From the NCBI RefSeq assembly GCF_013386825.1, contig NZ_JACARC010000025.1, positions 1 to 55,886 of the forward strand: a stretch of DNA of 55,886 bases. Direction: 5' to 3'. The stretch's first letter is position 1. Each line of letters starts with the position of its first letter. Below are positions 44,629 to 53,375 of this stretch, in pieces. This DNA is from Pseudomonas sp. IPO3778 (GTDB lineage Bacteria > Pseudomonadota > Gammaproteobacteria > Pseudomonadales > Pseudomonadaceae). The notes below the pieces were generated by a model. That model was not told the origin of the DNA. It did not search any database and saw only the letters and a program-made list of their open reading frames with translations. The position numbers were made by a program, and so were the translations under genes.

Positions 44629-45180
44629 CTACTGGCCGAGGAAACGATAGTCGGCGCGGTAAGGCTCCACGTGCAGATCGCCGTCGTGCTCACAACTGCC
44701 GCTGAACACGCCGCCTTCGGTGTGCAACCGCTGCACGGCCACCACCGGTGAGAAGCCGCCAACGCCTTGATGGCTCACCACGTCCAGGCGCAACAGCGCA
44801 ATATCCCGCGCCGTTGCCCCCGGCACCTGGGCCACCACCTTGCCGACCACGGCACTGCGATCATTCAGTTGCCAGGTTGGCCCGGCAAAGTGTCGGCCCA
44901 CCGTCTTGCCATTGATCATCAACGTCGCCAGTGGCTCGCGAAACTGCCAGGTCAACTGGCCGCCGCTGTCCTTGGCGCAGTTGTAGATCTGCACACCTTC
45001 CGCCTGTACGGTCATCAGGACCGTCTTGGCGTCGCCGCTCAACGGGTCAGGCAGGTCCTGGGCTTGTGCCCGCTGGGCATCGATGGCACAGGCGATCAAC
45101 ACCACCAGGCCAATCACTTGCAATGCCAGCAGCGCCAGGCGATGACGGCGTGCCAAAACTTCAGGGTCGGTGTTGCTCAT
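44629..45180 (-). CDS. DUF3455-domain secreted protein
   Basis: A 183-residue protein with an N-terminal signal or anchor (about 14-40, ending AQAQDLPD). The body matches the DUF3455 pattern: VQAEGVQIYNCAKDSGGQLTWQFREPLATL, GRHFAGPTWQLNDRSAVVGKV, and a C-terminal VQRLHTEGGVFSGSC. The family function is unknown. The start is uncertain: the ATG at 45180 gives MSNTDPEV, but in-frame upstream starts exist near 45228. It is followed by the beta-barrel gene on the same strand across 133 bases. Confidence 0.8.
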   Translation of the reverse strand: MSNTDPEVLARRHRLALLALQVIGLVVLIACAIDAQRAQAQDLPDPLSGDAKTVLMTVQAEGVQIYNCAKDSGGQLTWQFREPLATLMINGKTVGRHFAGPTWQLNDRSAVVGKVVAQVPGATARDIALLRLDVVSHQGVGGFSPVVAVQRLHTEGGVFSGSCEHDGDLHVEPYRADYRFLGQ

Positions 45181-45316
45181 CACGCGCCTGCCGGGGATCG
45201 TTTTAAGAAAAGTCAGTGCAATCATCATGAAGTCCGTCTGGGGGTCAATTGTCAGCGTCTGCAGGATGAACAATCTGCCATCAGTTTTTATTCCCGATTA
45301 TTTTTCAACCGGGGTA

Positions 45317-46015
45317 TTACCAGACTTCAACCTTGAGCTCCGTCAGCCCGTTGCTGGGCATCGGCAACGCCTTGCCGCTGTGCACCACGCCGTGGCGCGG
45401 TGATTCGCGCTTGAGGTTCGGCACCGGTATGCGCCCGCCACCGCGCACGGTTTGCGCGCCGTTCATTTGGAATTTGCCATAGGCGAAATTCAGCCCCACG
45501 CCGTTCTGGCGCTGGAAATAAATCCACCAGCGGCCTTCCTCGAATTTCATGAACGCAAAGCCCCGAGGGTAGGCATCCTCGCCATAGTCATCAAAGGTCA
45601 TCGCCGTGGCGAAGCCCAGGCCGTGTCCATCAAAGCGGCTGAGGTATTCCTTGTTCAGGTAATCGCTGCCGCCCTGCACGTGGAACACCCGGTAGGTGGT
45701 GTCGTCGATATGATCGATCAGGATCGAGCAGCCACTGAAGTCCGGCGTGAACACGTAGCCCGTGGCACCCGGGTTGGCGGGGATGTCGCAAAAGCTGCCT
45801 TGGGGCACCCAATGGCCCATCAGCGGCCGCTCGATCTTGCCGTACTCACCGGGTTTATCCAGGGTGGCCAGGCGGTAGCCGCCAGCTTTGTGGTCGTTCA
45901 CGTCAAACACGTTGATGCCCGCGATCAATCCCGACGGAATGCGTTTGGCGGTCATGAAGTTCTGTTGCAGGAAGAGCTTGGTGGAGGAAAAAGCGTTCAT
46001 GCACTGGGTGGTCAT
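45317..46015 (-). CDS. Protein of unknown function with an SGC...H dyad (deamidase-like?)
   Basis: A 232-residue protein without a clear signal peptide. The ATG at 46015 follows CAGGAG by five bases. The sequence GYVFTPDFSGCSILI followed by YRVFHVQGG places Cys96 and His112 sixteen residues apart on adjacent predicted strands. An SGC motif and a His 12-17 residues later form the catalytic dyad of CNF1, BLF1 and CheD glutamine deamidases. Overall similarity cannot be judged by eye, so the link is a hypothesis. A role as effector, toxin or metabolic enzyme is open. It lies alone between the DUF3455 gene and a divergent signalling operon. Confidence 0.55.
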   Translation of the reverse strand: MTTQCMNAFSSTKLFLQQNFMTAKRIPSGLIAGINVFDVNDHKAGGYRLATLDKPGEYGKIERPLMGHWVPQGSFCDIPANPGATGYVFTPDFSGCSILIDHIDDTTYRVFHVQGGSDYLNKEYLSRFDGHGLGFATAMTFDDYGEDAYPRGFAFMKFEEGRWWIYFQRQNGVGLNFAYGKFQMNGAQTVRGGGRIPVPNLKRESPRHGVVHSGKALPMPSNGLTELKVEVW

Positions 46016-46272
46016 AGGTGCTCCTGACGAGAGGAAAGTCATCGGCCTCGCGCCAGCAAAAAGAAGCCGCCTGAATCACGCGAAACCATGAGTAGAACAC
46101 CCTCCCCCAGTGCTTTATTCCATGATTTTGCTCAATCGGATCCGGCGTAATCCATACGCAAAATTGCCTTATTCCAAGCGCCTCACAACAGGTAGCCTGC
46201 GGCCCTGCGATGCCTTGCGCACGCACGACCACCGGCTGCAAGCAGCATCGGTGCCTGACCCCAACTTGCTCG

Positions 46273-47136
46273 ATGACCGGCGCCCACGTGAAGAAACTTT
46301 CGATACTCCTATTGCTCGCCGGGCTGTTTCAGCTGCCCCACGTGCTCGCGGCCCCGGCCAACATCGCGGTGATTTCCTTTGCGGAAAAACCCCTGCACCT
46401 GATACGTGCCACCACCCTTTACACCATCGGTGCCGGCACGCGCCTGCAAGGTGGCGACATTCTGCAAACCGGCGGCGCCGGCATCCAGATCGAAGGGCTG
46501 ACGCCGGCCATCGTCGCCCTGGGGCCTGACACGCGCATCCTGATCGCCACCAACAGCAAGGCGTCGCAAATCAACCTGCTCAACGGCTGGTTGAAGCTGC
46601 AGCCCGCCAGTGCGAATGCCCACGTCCCCCTGGCAGTCAACGCCGGCGGCCTGGCATTCAACGTCACCAACAGCGCCAGCGTGATCCACGTTGGCCCGCG
46701 TCAGACCGAAATGTTCGTCGAAGACGGCAGCCAGTCCGTCACCGAGCTGGACAGCCACGGCAAGGCCGGCCGCACGCTCACCCTGAACCACGAAGACTTC
46801 GCACAACGCGCCGGTGATGCCCCGCTCAAGACCGTCGCGCGCCCGGAGCAGGCATTTGTCGACGCCCTGCCCCGGCCCTTCCTCGACCCGCTGGTAGCGC
46901 TGGGTAAAAAAGTCCCCGCCGCGCCGGCGCTGAAAAAGGAACGCGACGTCACCTACGAAGACATCGCGCCCTGGGTCGTCAGCCCGCTGAACCTCAGCCA
47001 GCAAATGCTCGCCAGCCGCTTCGCCCCGCGCCTCACTGACCCGGCGTTTCGCCAGGCCGTGAAAGCCAACCGCGGCGGCGTGCTGGAGTGGGAGATCGAA
47101 CTGCTGCGCCTGGAGCGCCGCAAAAACCCTCATTAA
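46273..47136 (+). CDS. Secreted FecR-like domain protein
   Basis: A 287-residue exported protein. The signal peptide VKKLSILLLLAGLFQLPHVLA is followed by a FecR-like beta-rich domain (about 35-170: GAGTRLQGGDILQTGGAGIQIEGL, ALGPDTRI, INLLNGWLKLQ, FVEDGSQSVTELD). The C-terminal part is helical and Arg-rich. Single-domain FecR proteins of this kind are periplasmic and of unclear role. It starts a four-gene run with the haem sensor, kinase and phosphatase, 43 bases before the sensor gene. The start could be the ATG at 46273 or the GTG at 46288; neither has a ribosome site. Confidence 0.72.
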   Translation: MTGAHVKKLSILLLLAGLFQLPHVLAAPANIAVISFAEKPLHLIRATTLYTIGAGTRLQGGDILQTGGAGIQIEGLTPAIVALGPDTRILIATNSKASQINLLNGWLKLQPASANAHVPLAVNAGGLAFNVTNSASVIHVGPRQTEMFVEDGSQSVTELDSHGKAGRTLTLNHEDFAQRAGDAPLKTVARPEQAFVDALPRPFLDPLVALGKKVPAAPALKKERDVTYEDIAPWVVSPLNLSQQMLASRFAPRLTDPAFRQAVKANRGGVLEWEIELLRLERRKNPH

Positions 47137-47179
47137 CGGCCTGCTCGTCGTTCAACCTCGCCTGCACCCAAGGGGCCTT

Positions 47180-48058
47180 ATGAAACTGTCGCTCGCGGTA
47201 AAATTCAACGTGGTGTTCCTCGCCGTCTTCGTGGTCGGCTTCATCGCCACCAGCGTCGCCACCCATTACATGCTGCAGCAAAGCGCACGCCGGGAAACCC
47301 TGGAAACCGCGCGCCTGCTGATGCGCTCGGCCACCGCCGCCAGCACCTACACCGCCGAGCAAATCGTGCCGCTGCTGGAAAACCGCCTGAAATTCCAGTT
47401 CCTGCCGCAGTCGGTGCCCGACTTCGCCGCCATCTCGCACCTGCAGGAATTGCTCAAGTCCTACCCGGACTACGCCTACAAGGAAGCCACCCTCAACCCC
47501 ACCAACCCCCGGGACCTGGCGGATGATTGGGAAAAAAGCCTGATCAACAACCTGCGCAGCCAGCCCACCACCGATGAACTGGTGGGCGAACGCACCGACA
47601 AGGGCGGCCCGTCGCTGTACATCGCGCGGCCGATCCAGATCAAGGACGGCGCCTGCCTGGCCTGCCACAGCACCCCGGACGCGGCGCCCAAAACCATGGT
47701 CGACATCTACGGCGCGGTGAACGGCTTTGGCTGGAAACTCAACGACACCCTCGGCGCGCAACTGGTCACGGTGCCGCTGGCCCTGCCGCTGCAGCGGGCC
47801 AACAGCATGCTGCACAGCTACATGCTGTCGATGCTGGGGATTTTCGCGGTGCTGTTGGTGGCCTTGAACGTGGCGGTGCACCTGTTTGTCACCCGGCGCC
47901 TGCGGCAGATGTCGGCCCTGGCCGATCGGGTCAGCCTCGGTGAAACGGATGTGCCGCCGATGGACGTCAGCGGCAACGATGAACTGGCGCGCCTGGGCCA
48001 ATCCTTCGGGCGCATGCGCACGAGCCTGGTCAGCGCCATGAAGATGCTTGAGGAGTAG
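47180..48058 (+). CDS. Membrane c-type haem sensor with HAMP domain (DUF3365/Tll0287-like)
   Basis: A 292-residue two-span sensor. TM1 is at 10-30, then a periplasmic domain of the DUF3365 (Tll0287-like) type with a CxxCH haem-attachment site (Cys159, Cys162, His163), TM2 at about 215-237, and HAMP (238-290). It ends directly after HAMP with no output domain of its own. Redox state or a gas ligand at the haem would be sensed in the periplasm. The output is probably the Ser/Thr kinase encoded 10 bases downstream. A CxxCH site needs the periplasmic cytochrome c maturation system, which fits the topology. Confidence 0.88.
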   Translation: MKLSLAVKFNVVFLAVFVVGFIATSVATHYMLQQSARRETLETARLLMRSATAASTYTAEQIVPLLENRLKFQFLPQSVPDFAAISHLQELLKSYPDYAYKEATLNPTNPRDLADDWEKSLINNLRSQPTTDELVGERTDKGGPSLYIARPIQIKDGACLACHSTPDAAPKTMVDIYGAVNGFGWKLNDTLGAQLVTVPLALPLQRANSMLHSYMLSMLGIFAVLLVALNVAVHLFVTRRLRQMSALADRVSLGETDVPPMDVSGNDELARLGQSFGRMRTSLVSAMKMLEE

Positions 48059-48068
48059 GTGCCCCCCC

Positions 48069-49490
48069 ATGCTTGAACAACTCGGCAAATACCGCATCGA
48101 CAGCGTGCTCGGCAAAGGCGCCATGGGCACGGTGTACAAGGCGTTCGACCCGCACATCGCCCGCACCGTGGCGCTGAAGACCATCCGCAAGGAGCTGTTC
48201 GGCGACAGCCATCACGCCGAACTGGTCAGCCGGTTCAAGAACGAAGCCCAGGCGGCGGGCCGGTTGATGCACCCCAATATCGTCGCGGTCTATGACTACG
48301 GCGAAGACGAAGGCTCGGCCTACATCGCCATGGAATTTGTCGAAGGCACTCCGCTCAACACCCTGCTGGCCGCACAGACACCCCGCGACCTGAGCCACAG
48401 CCTGGGCTGGATGCGCCAGTTGTTGCAGGCATTGGAATACGCCCACTCCAAAGGTGTGGTGCACCGCGACATCAAGCCGGCCAACCTGCTGATAACCGCC
48501 GACGACCAGGTCAAGGTCACCGACTTCGGCGTGGCCCGCCTGGACTCCTCCACACTGACCCAGACCGGCTCGATGATCGGCACCCCCAGCTACATGTCGC
48601 CGGAGCAATTCTGCGGCGAGCTGATCGACGGGCGCTCGGACGTCTTCTCCGCCGGCATCGTGCTCTACCAACTGTTGACCGGTGAGCGACCGTTTTCCGG
48701 TTCGGCCACCATGGTCATGCAGCAGATCCTCAACCAGACACCGGTGGCCCCTTCCAGCCTCAACCTCGCCCTCGACCCGGCCCTGGACAGCGTGATCGTG
48801 CGCGCCCTGGCCAAGCGCCCCAGCGAACGCTACCCGTCGGCCCAGGCTTTCCTTGACGACCTGCAAGCCTTGATCGGCAGCACCACCACCGGCACCTGGA
48901 TCAACGCCCAGATCGACGACGACCGCACCGTGCTCATGCGCCCCAACCAGCCCCTGGCCAGCGGTGTTCAAACCCCCACGGTCGCCACGGAGCCCCTGGA
49001 AACCCTCACCCCATGGAAACTCGCGGTGATGCCGGAACTGGAGTCGCTGCTGTCCCACCAGATCGGCCCACTGGCGCGCTTTCTGGTGCGCAAGAGCCTG
49101 AACGCCTCGGAAGATTTCGAGGCGATCTGCGCGGCGCTGCTGCCCCACATTCCCTCGGAACGTGGCCGTGAACAATTTGCGAGCGCCAGCCAGTCACTGT
49201 TCCAACGCTTGAACCCGGCCACCGTGGCCCCGGAACCTGTCAGCGAACCCACGGTGGTGACCCTTATCCGGGAACCCACCCAGGCCCTCGAGCCCGAGAT
49301 CGATCCCGCCTTCAGCGACATGGCCGAACGCCGCCTGGCCGTACTGATCGGCCCCATCGCACGCATCGTCGTCAGCCGTGCCGCCCGTGCCACGCCGTTG
49401 CGCCAGGCGTTCCTGCAACGCCTGGCGGAACACATCGAGAACGAGGCCCAGCGCCTCGCCTTCCTCCACAGCTTTGAGCCCACCTCATGA
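48069..49490 (+). CDS. Serine/threonine protein kinase
   Basis: A 473-residue Hanks-type kinase. It has the glycine loop GKGAMG (15-20), Lys37, the catalytic HRDIKPAN (132-139), DFG (152-154) and SYMSPEQ. There is no transmembrane helix. The C-terminal 180 residues hold two copies of a helical repeat around IGPLARFLVRKS and IGPIARIVVSRA, seen as a tail domain in some bacterial kinases. The stop overlaps the phosphatase start (ATGA). With the membrane haem sensor before it, the soluble kinase may be recruited or switched by that HAMP domain. Substrates are unknown; the neighbours give no type VI secretion genes. Confidence 0.93.
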   Translation: MLEQLGKYRIDSVLGKGAMGTVYKAFDPHIARTVALKTIRKELFGDSHHAELVSRFKNEAQAAGRLMHPNIVAVYDYGEDEGSAYIAMEFVEGTPLNTLLAAQTPRDLSHSLGWMRQLLQALEYAHSKGVVHRDIKPANLLITADDQVKVTDFGVARLDSSTLTQTGSMIGTPSYMSPEQFCGELIDGRSDVFSAGIVLYQLLTGERPFSGSATMVMQQILNQTPVAPSSLNLALDPALDSVIVRALAKRPSERYPSAQAFLDDLQALIGSTTTGTWINAQIDDDRTVLMRPNQPLASGVQTPTVATEPLETLTPWKLAVMPELESLLSHQIGPLARFLVRKSLNASEDFEAICAALLPHIPSERGREQFASASQSLFQRLNPATVAPEPVSEPTVVTLIREPTQALEPEIDPAFSDMAERRLAVLIGPIARIVVSRAARATPLRQAFLQRLAEHIENEAQRLAFLHSFEPTS

Positions 49491-50302
49491 CCGATTCCAG
49501 CCTCAGCCCCTCCGGCCCGCACCGCCTCGCCACGGCGATTGCCTGCGGCCTGAGCGACGTCGGCCCGGTACGCGAGAGTAACGAAGACAACTTTTTGCTG
49601 GACACCCACCTGCAGCTGCTGGCCGTGGCCGACGGCATGGGCGGCCACGAAGCCGGCGCCCTGGCCAGTGCGCTGGCCCTGACCTGCCTGCGGGAGCACC
49701 TCACCGCCCACGGAACCGACGCACCGGCGTGCTCCAGCGACCCCGATGCCACCTGGTCCGACCCGGCGATGCAGGCCGTGAGCGTGCTGCACGACGCCCT
49801 CGACCAGGTCAATGCCCAGGTGTACGCCCGCAACGTCGCCCGGCAGATGAGCGAAGGCAACGGCATGGGCACCACCCTGACAGGCCTGTGGCGCCCCCAC
49901 AGCCAAGGCCCGCTGCTGGTGTTCCATGTGGGTGACAGCCGCCTGTACCGTTACCGCGACGGCGAGTTGGCGCTGTTGACCCGGGACCAGACCTGGTACC
50001 AGCAAGCACTGGAGGCCGGCAAGGTCGACCGCCTGCCCGCGCGCAACCTGTTATTGCAGGCCATCGGCCCGGCGGCACGGGTCGAGCCACAGATACGCGT
50101 GCACCCGGTGCTGCCCGGTGACCTGCTGATGCTGTGCAGTGACGGCCTGCACGGCTGCGTACCCCATCAGGAGATCGCCCAGGTCCTCGCCGCGGCCGGT
50201 CGCCACACCCTGGAAACCGCCTGCGAACGGCTGCTGGACCTGAGCGTGGAATACGCCGGGCGCGACAACGTGACCGTGCTGTTAGCGCTTTACGACCAAT
50301 AA
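49487..50302 (+). CDS. PP2C-family serine/threonine phosphatase
   Basis: A 271-residue metal-dependent phosphatase. It has SNEDNFL, VADGMGGHEAG, GTTLTGL, VGDSRLYRYRDG, LLMLCSDGLHG and GRDNVTVLL, carrying the Asp residues that bind two metal ions. It reverses phosphorylation by the kinase encoded just before it, with which it overlaps by four bases. This is the usual kinase-phosphatase pairing (as Stk1/Stp1 or PpkA/PppA). It ends the operon. Confidence 0.95.
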   Translation: MTDSSLSPSGPHRLATAIACGLSDVGPVRESNEDNFLLDTHLQLLAVADGMGGHEAGALASALALTCLREHLTAHGTDAPACSSDPDATWSDPAMQAVSVLHDALDQVNAQVYARNVARQMSEGNGMGTTLTGLWRPHSQGPLLVFHVGDSRLYRYRDGELALLTRDQTWYQQALEAGKVDRLPARNLLLQAIGPAARVEPQIRVHPVLPGDLLMLCSDGLHGCVPHQEIAQVLAAAGRHTLETACERLLDLSVEYAGRDNVTVLLALYDQ

Positions 50303-50311
50303 CGACGTTTT

Positions 50312-50340
50312 TTCAGTGCACACAAAAACGCAACACTGAA
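50312..50340. promoter_or_regulatory. Inverted repeat TTCAGTG...CACTGAA before the amidase
   Basis: TTCAGTG (50312-50318) and CACTGAA (50334-50340) are perfect 7-bp arms with a 15-base centre, 10 bases after the phosphatase stop and 99 before the amidase start. It could be an operator of the amidase gene or a weak terminator. LysR-family sites often have long spacers, so the regulator at 54732 is a possible binder. Confidence 0.35.
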
Positions 50341-50438
50341 CTGCACCGATTGTGATGGCCGCGCCACACTCGGGTTTATATAGTCATCCCTACTGCAACC
50401 CGCCATGAGCCAGCTGGCCCATCCCAAGGAAGCGTTCG

Positions 50439-51827
50439 ATGACTGACCTGCACACCCTGACGGCCGCCGAACTGCTGGCGCAATTCGCCAGCCGGCAACT
50501 CGCGCCGATCGACTATTACGACCAACTGCTGGCCCATATCGACCGCTGGGAGCCGCAGATCAACGCGCTCTACGCCTTCGACCCGCAACAGGTGCGCCAG
50601 CAGGCCCAGGCCTCCACCGAACGCTGGGCCAAGGGCCAACCCAACGGTGCCCTCGACGGCGTACCGGTGACCCTCAAGGAATTGATCGCCACCGAAGGCG
50701 TGCCCATTCCCCTCGGCAGCGCCGCCACCCGCCTGACCCCGGCCCTCAAGGACGCACCGCCCGCCGCCCGGATGCGGGAAGCCGGCGCGATCATCCTGGC
50801 CAAGACCACCAACCCGGATTTCGGCATGCTGTCTTCCGGCCTGTCGAGTTTCCACGGCATCACCCGCAACCCATGGAATACCGCCAACAACACCGGCGGC
50901 TCCAGCTCCGGTGCCGCCGCTGCGGCCGCCGCCGGCTATGGCCCGCTGCACGTGGGCACCGACATCGGTGGTTCGGTGCGCTTGCCTGCCGCCTGGTGTG
51001 GCCTGGTGGGGTTCAAACCGACCCTGGGGCGCATCCCCATCGACCCGTATTACACCGGCCGCACCGCCGGCCCCATGACCCGCACCGTCGATGACTGCGT
51101 GCTGCTGATGCAACACCTGGCCCGCCCCGATGCCCGCGACGCCACCAGCCTGCCGCCGCTCACCACCCCGTGGAGTCACCAGCCGCTGTCGGTCAAGGGC
51201 CTGCGGGTCGGGCTGATGCTCGAACCCGGCGTGGGCCTGCAGCCGGAAGGTTTCGTGTGTGAAGCGGTGGAGCACGCCGCACGCCTGTTCGAAGCCCATG
51301 GCGCCAGGGTCACCCTGATCCCGCCGATCATGGACCGCGCCCAGCTCGACGGCCTCGACCATTTTTGGCGCGCCCGCCAGTGGGGCGACTTGTCCGCCTT
51401 GAGCAGCGAGCAGTTCGACAAGGTCTTGCCGTATATCCGCGACTGGGCCGCGCCCGGTGCCGAGATCAGTGGCGTGCAGGCCGTGAAGGGCTTCAACCAG
51501 ACCTTCGAAATGCGCCGCCGCGCCGCCCAGGTATTCACCGAACTCGACCTGGTGCTGTCCCCCACCAACCAGGTCAACGCCTTCCCGGCCGAGTGGCCAT
51601 CACCGAGCAACGACCCGCAACAACCGTTCGAACACATCGTGTTCACCGTGCCCTGGAACATGGGCGAACAACCGGCGCTGTCGATCAACTGCGGTTTCGC
51701 CGCCGATGGCATGCCCATCGGCCTGCAGATGATCGCCCCACGGTTTGCCGATCAATGGCTGCTGCAAATCGCTAAAACCTACGAGAGCTGGCGTGGCGCA
51801 ATCCACCACTGGCCGAATCCTTCCTGA
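50439..51827 (+). CDS. Amidase (amidase-signature family)
   Basis: A 462-residue cytoplasmic amidase. The Ser-cisSer-Lys triad is visible: Lys in VTLKELIAT, cis-Ser in NTGGSSSGAAAA, and the nucleophile Ser in GTDIGGSVRLPAAWCG. It hydrolyses an amide to the acid and ammonia. An AGGAA-type ribosome site precedes the ATG. The MHS-type transporter follows 94 bases later and the porin after that, so the set probably imports and hydrolyses one compound. It is not GatA, since GatB and GatC are absent and length and context differ. Confidence 0.92.
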   Translation: MTDLHTLTAAELLAQFASRQLAPIDYYDQLLAHIDRWEPQINALYAFDPQQVRQQAQASTERWAKGQPNGALDGVPVTLKELIATEGVPIPLGSAATRLTPALKDAPPAARMREAGAIILAKTTNPDFGMLSSGLSSFHGITRNPWNTANNTGGSSSGAAAAAAAGYGPLHVGTDIGGSVRLPAAWCGLVGFKPTLGRIPIDPYYTGRTAGPMTRTVDDCVLLMQHLARPDARDATSLPPLTTPWSHQPLSVKGLRVGLMLEPGVGLQPEGFVCEAVEHAARLFEAHGARVTLIPPIMDRAQLDGLDHFWRARQWGDLSALSSEQFDKVLPYIRDWAAPGAEISGVQAVKGFNQTFEMRRRAAQVFTELDLVLSPTNQVNAFPAEWPSPSNDPQQPFEHIVFTVPWNMGEQPALSINCGFAADGMPIGLQMIAPRFADQWLLQIAKTYESWRGAIHHWPNPS

Positions 51828-51861
51828 CTTTGACGCTGTAAGAACTGCCCACCCACACGCC

Positions 51862-51888
51862 AGCTCCGGGCCTACTCGGCCGGGAGCT
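51862..51888. repeat. Hairpin between amidase and transporter
   Basis: AGCTCCGGGCC and GGCCGGGAGCT form an 11-bp stem with one mismatch and a 5-base loop, between the amidase stop and the transporter start. There is no T-run, so it may be a processing or attenuation structure instead of a full terminator. Confidence 0.4.
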
Positions 51889-51921
51889 CGGACGACCTAT
51901 AACTAAAATCGAGGGGCTGGT

Positions 51922-53274
51922 ATGCACACTGAGCAATCGACACGATCCGATCCAGATCACGCACCCGAAACACCGTCCCCGGACGCCGGCAAAAAGAGCA
52001 TCTTCGCCGTGGTCCTGGGTAACGCCGTGGAGTTTTTCGACTTTGGTGTGTACGCCACCTTTGCGGTGATGATCGGCCACACGTTTTTCCCGTCCGACAG
52101 CGCTTTCGTCAGCTTGATGCTGTCGGTCACGGCCTTCGGTATCGGCTTTATCGTCCGGCCACTGGGCGCGGTGCTGATCGGCGCCTACGCCGACCGCGTC
52201 GGGCGCAAACCGGCGATGCTGTTGACCCTGGTGATGATGGCCGTGGGCACCGGCAGCATTGCGATATTGCCCGGCTACGAGACCATCGGCATCGCCGCGC
52301 CGATCCTGCTGGTGGTCACCCGCATGATCCAGGGCCTGGCCTGGGGCGGTGAAGCCGGCCCCGCCACCACCTACATCCTCGAAGCCGCGCCACCCCACAA
52401 ACGCGGCACCTATGCGTGCTGGCAAGTGGTTGCCCAGGGCGTGGCGGCCATGGTGGCCGGGCTGGTGGGGTTCACCCTGACCAAAGTCATGTCCCCGGAA
52501 GACCTCAACAGCTGGGGCTGGCGCGTGCCGTTTGTGTTCGGCCTGCTGGTGCTGCCCATCGGTATCTACATCCGCCGCAACCTTGCCGAAACCTTCCACG
52601 GCCACGGCGAGCAGACCAGCACCGGCGACCTGGTGCGGGAAGTCTGCGGCAAACACCGGCGGGCATTGGTGTTGGGGTTGCTGATCCTTTCGGGCAGCAC
52701 CATCACCCAGTACTTCCTCAACTACATGACCACCTTCGCCCTCACCGAGCTGAAGTTGCCCACCAGCATCTCCATGCTCTCGACCCTGGTGGCCGGCGCC
52801 GCCATGGCCGTCTGCGCGGTGGCCGGCGGCATGCTCTGCGACCGTTTCGGGCGCCGGGTGATCCTGATGACGCCGCGGGTGGTGCTGCTGTTGATCCTGT
52901 TCCCGGCCCTGCAACTGATGACCGAACATCCCAGCCCGGCGACCTTCCTGCTGACCCTCGCGGTACTCTCGGGCCTGCACGGCATGAGCGGCGCGGCGCT
53001 GATCGTGCTGCTGGTGGAGAGCTTCCCGAAATCCGTGCGCTCCACCGGTTTCTCCATCGTCTACGCCTTCGGTGTGGCTGCATTTGGCGGCACCGCGCAG
53101 ATCATCATCACTTGGCTGATCGGCACCACCGGCGACCCGATGTCGCCGGTCTGGTACCTGCTGGTCGCCAACCTGGTGTGCCTCACCGCCGCCTGGTTCG
53201 CCAACGAAACCCGCCCGCCGCTGCCCGGCAGCCCGGCCCGCGAAACCCGGCTCACAGAAGCCCCGGTTCGCTGA
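51922..53274 (+). CDS. MFS transporter, metabolite:H+ symporter (MHS) type
   Basis: A 450-residue inner-membrane protein with twelve predicted helices. It has the MHS/ProP-like N-terminus VVLGNAVEFFDFGVYATFA, the family loop YADRVGRKPAM between helices 2 and 3, and a mirrored CDRFGRRV in the second half. Family members import organic acids or betaines with protons. Placed between the amidase and the porin, it likely brings the amidase substrate across the inner membrane. The substrate is not known. Confidence 0.92.
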   Translation: MHTEQSTRSDPDHAPETPSPDAGKKSIFAVVLGNAVEFFDFGVYATFAVMIGHTFFPSDSAFVSLMLSVTAFGIGFIVRPLGAVLIGAYADRVGRKPAMLLTLVMMAVGTGSIAILPGYETIGIAAPILLVVTRMIQGLAWGGEAGPATTYILEAAPPHKRGTYACWQVVAQGVAAMVAGLVGFTLTKVMSPEDLNSWGWRVPFVFGLLVLPIGIYIRRNLAETFHGHGEQTSTGDLVREVCGKHRRALVLGLLILSGSTITQYFLNYMTTFALTELKLPTSISMLSTLVAGAAMAVCAVAGGMLCDRFGRRVILMTPRVVLLLILFPALQLMTEHPSPATFLLTLAVLSGLHGMSGAALIVLLVESFPKSVRSTGFSIVYAFGVAAFGGTAQIIITWLIGTTGDPMSPVWYLLVANLVCLTAAWFANETRPPLPGSPARETRLTEAPVR

Positions 53275-53375
53275 ACACCTTTTCCCACTGTCCCGCGTCT
53301 TTTCGCCACCGACCGGCAGCGCCTCAGGGCCTGCCGGGACGGTCGCCTTACGTCTGATTTGTATGGGGATTTACC

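Noticed and set aside
48069..50302. Kinase and phosphatase as part of a type VI secretion cluster
   Set aside because: No secretion-apparatus gene (sheath, VgrG, ClpV, IcmF or FHA) lies nearby.
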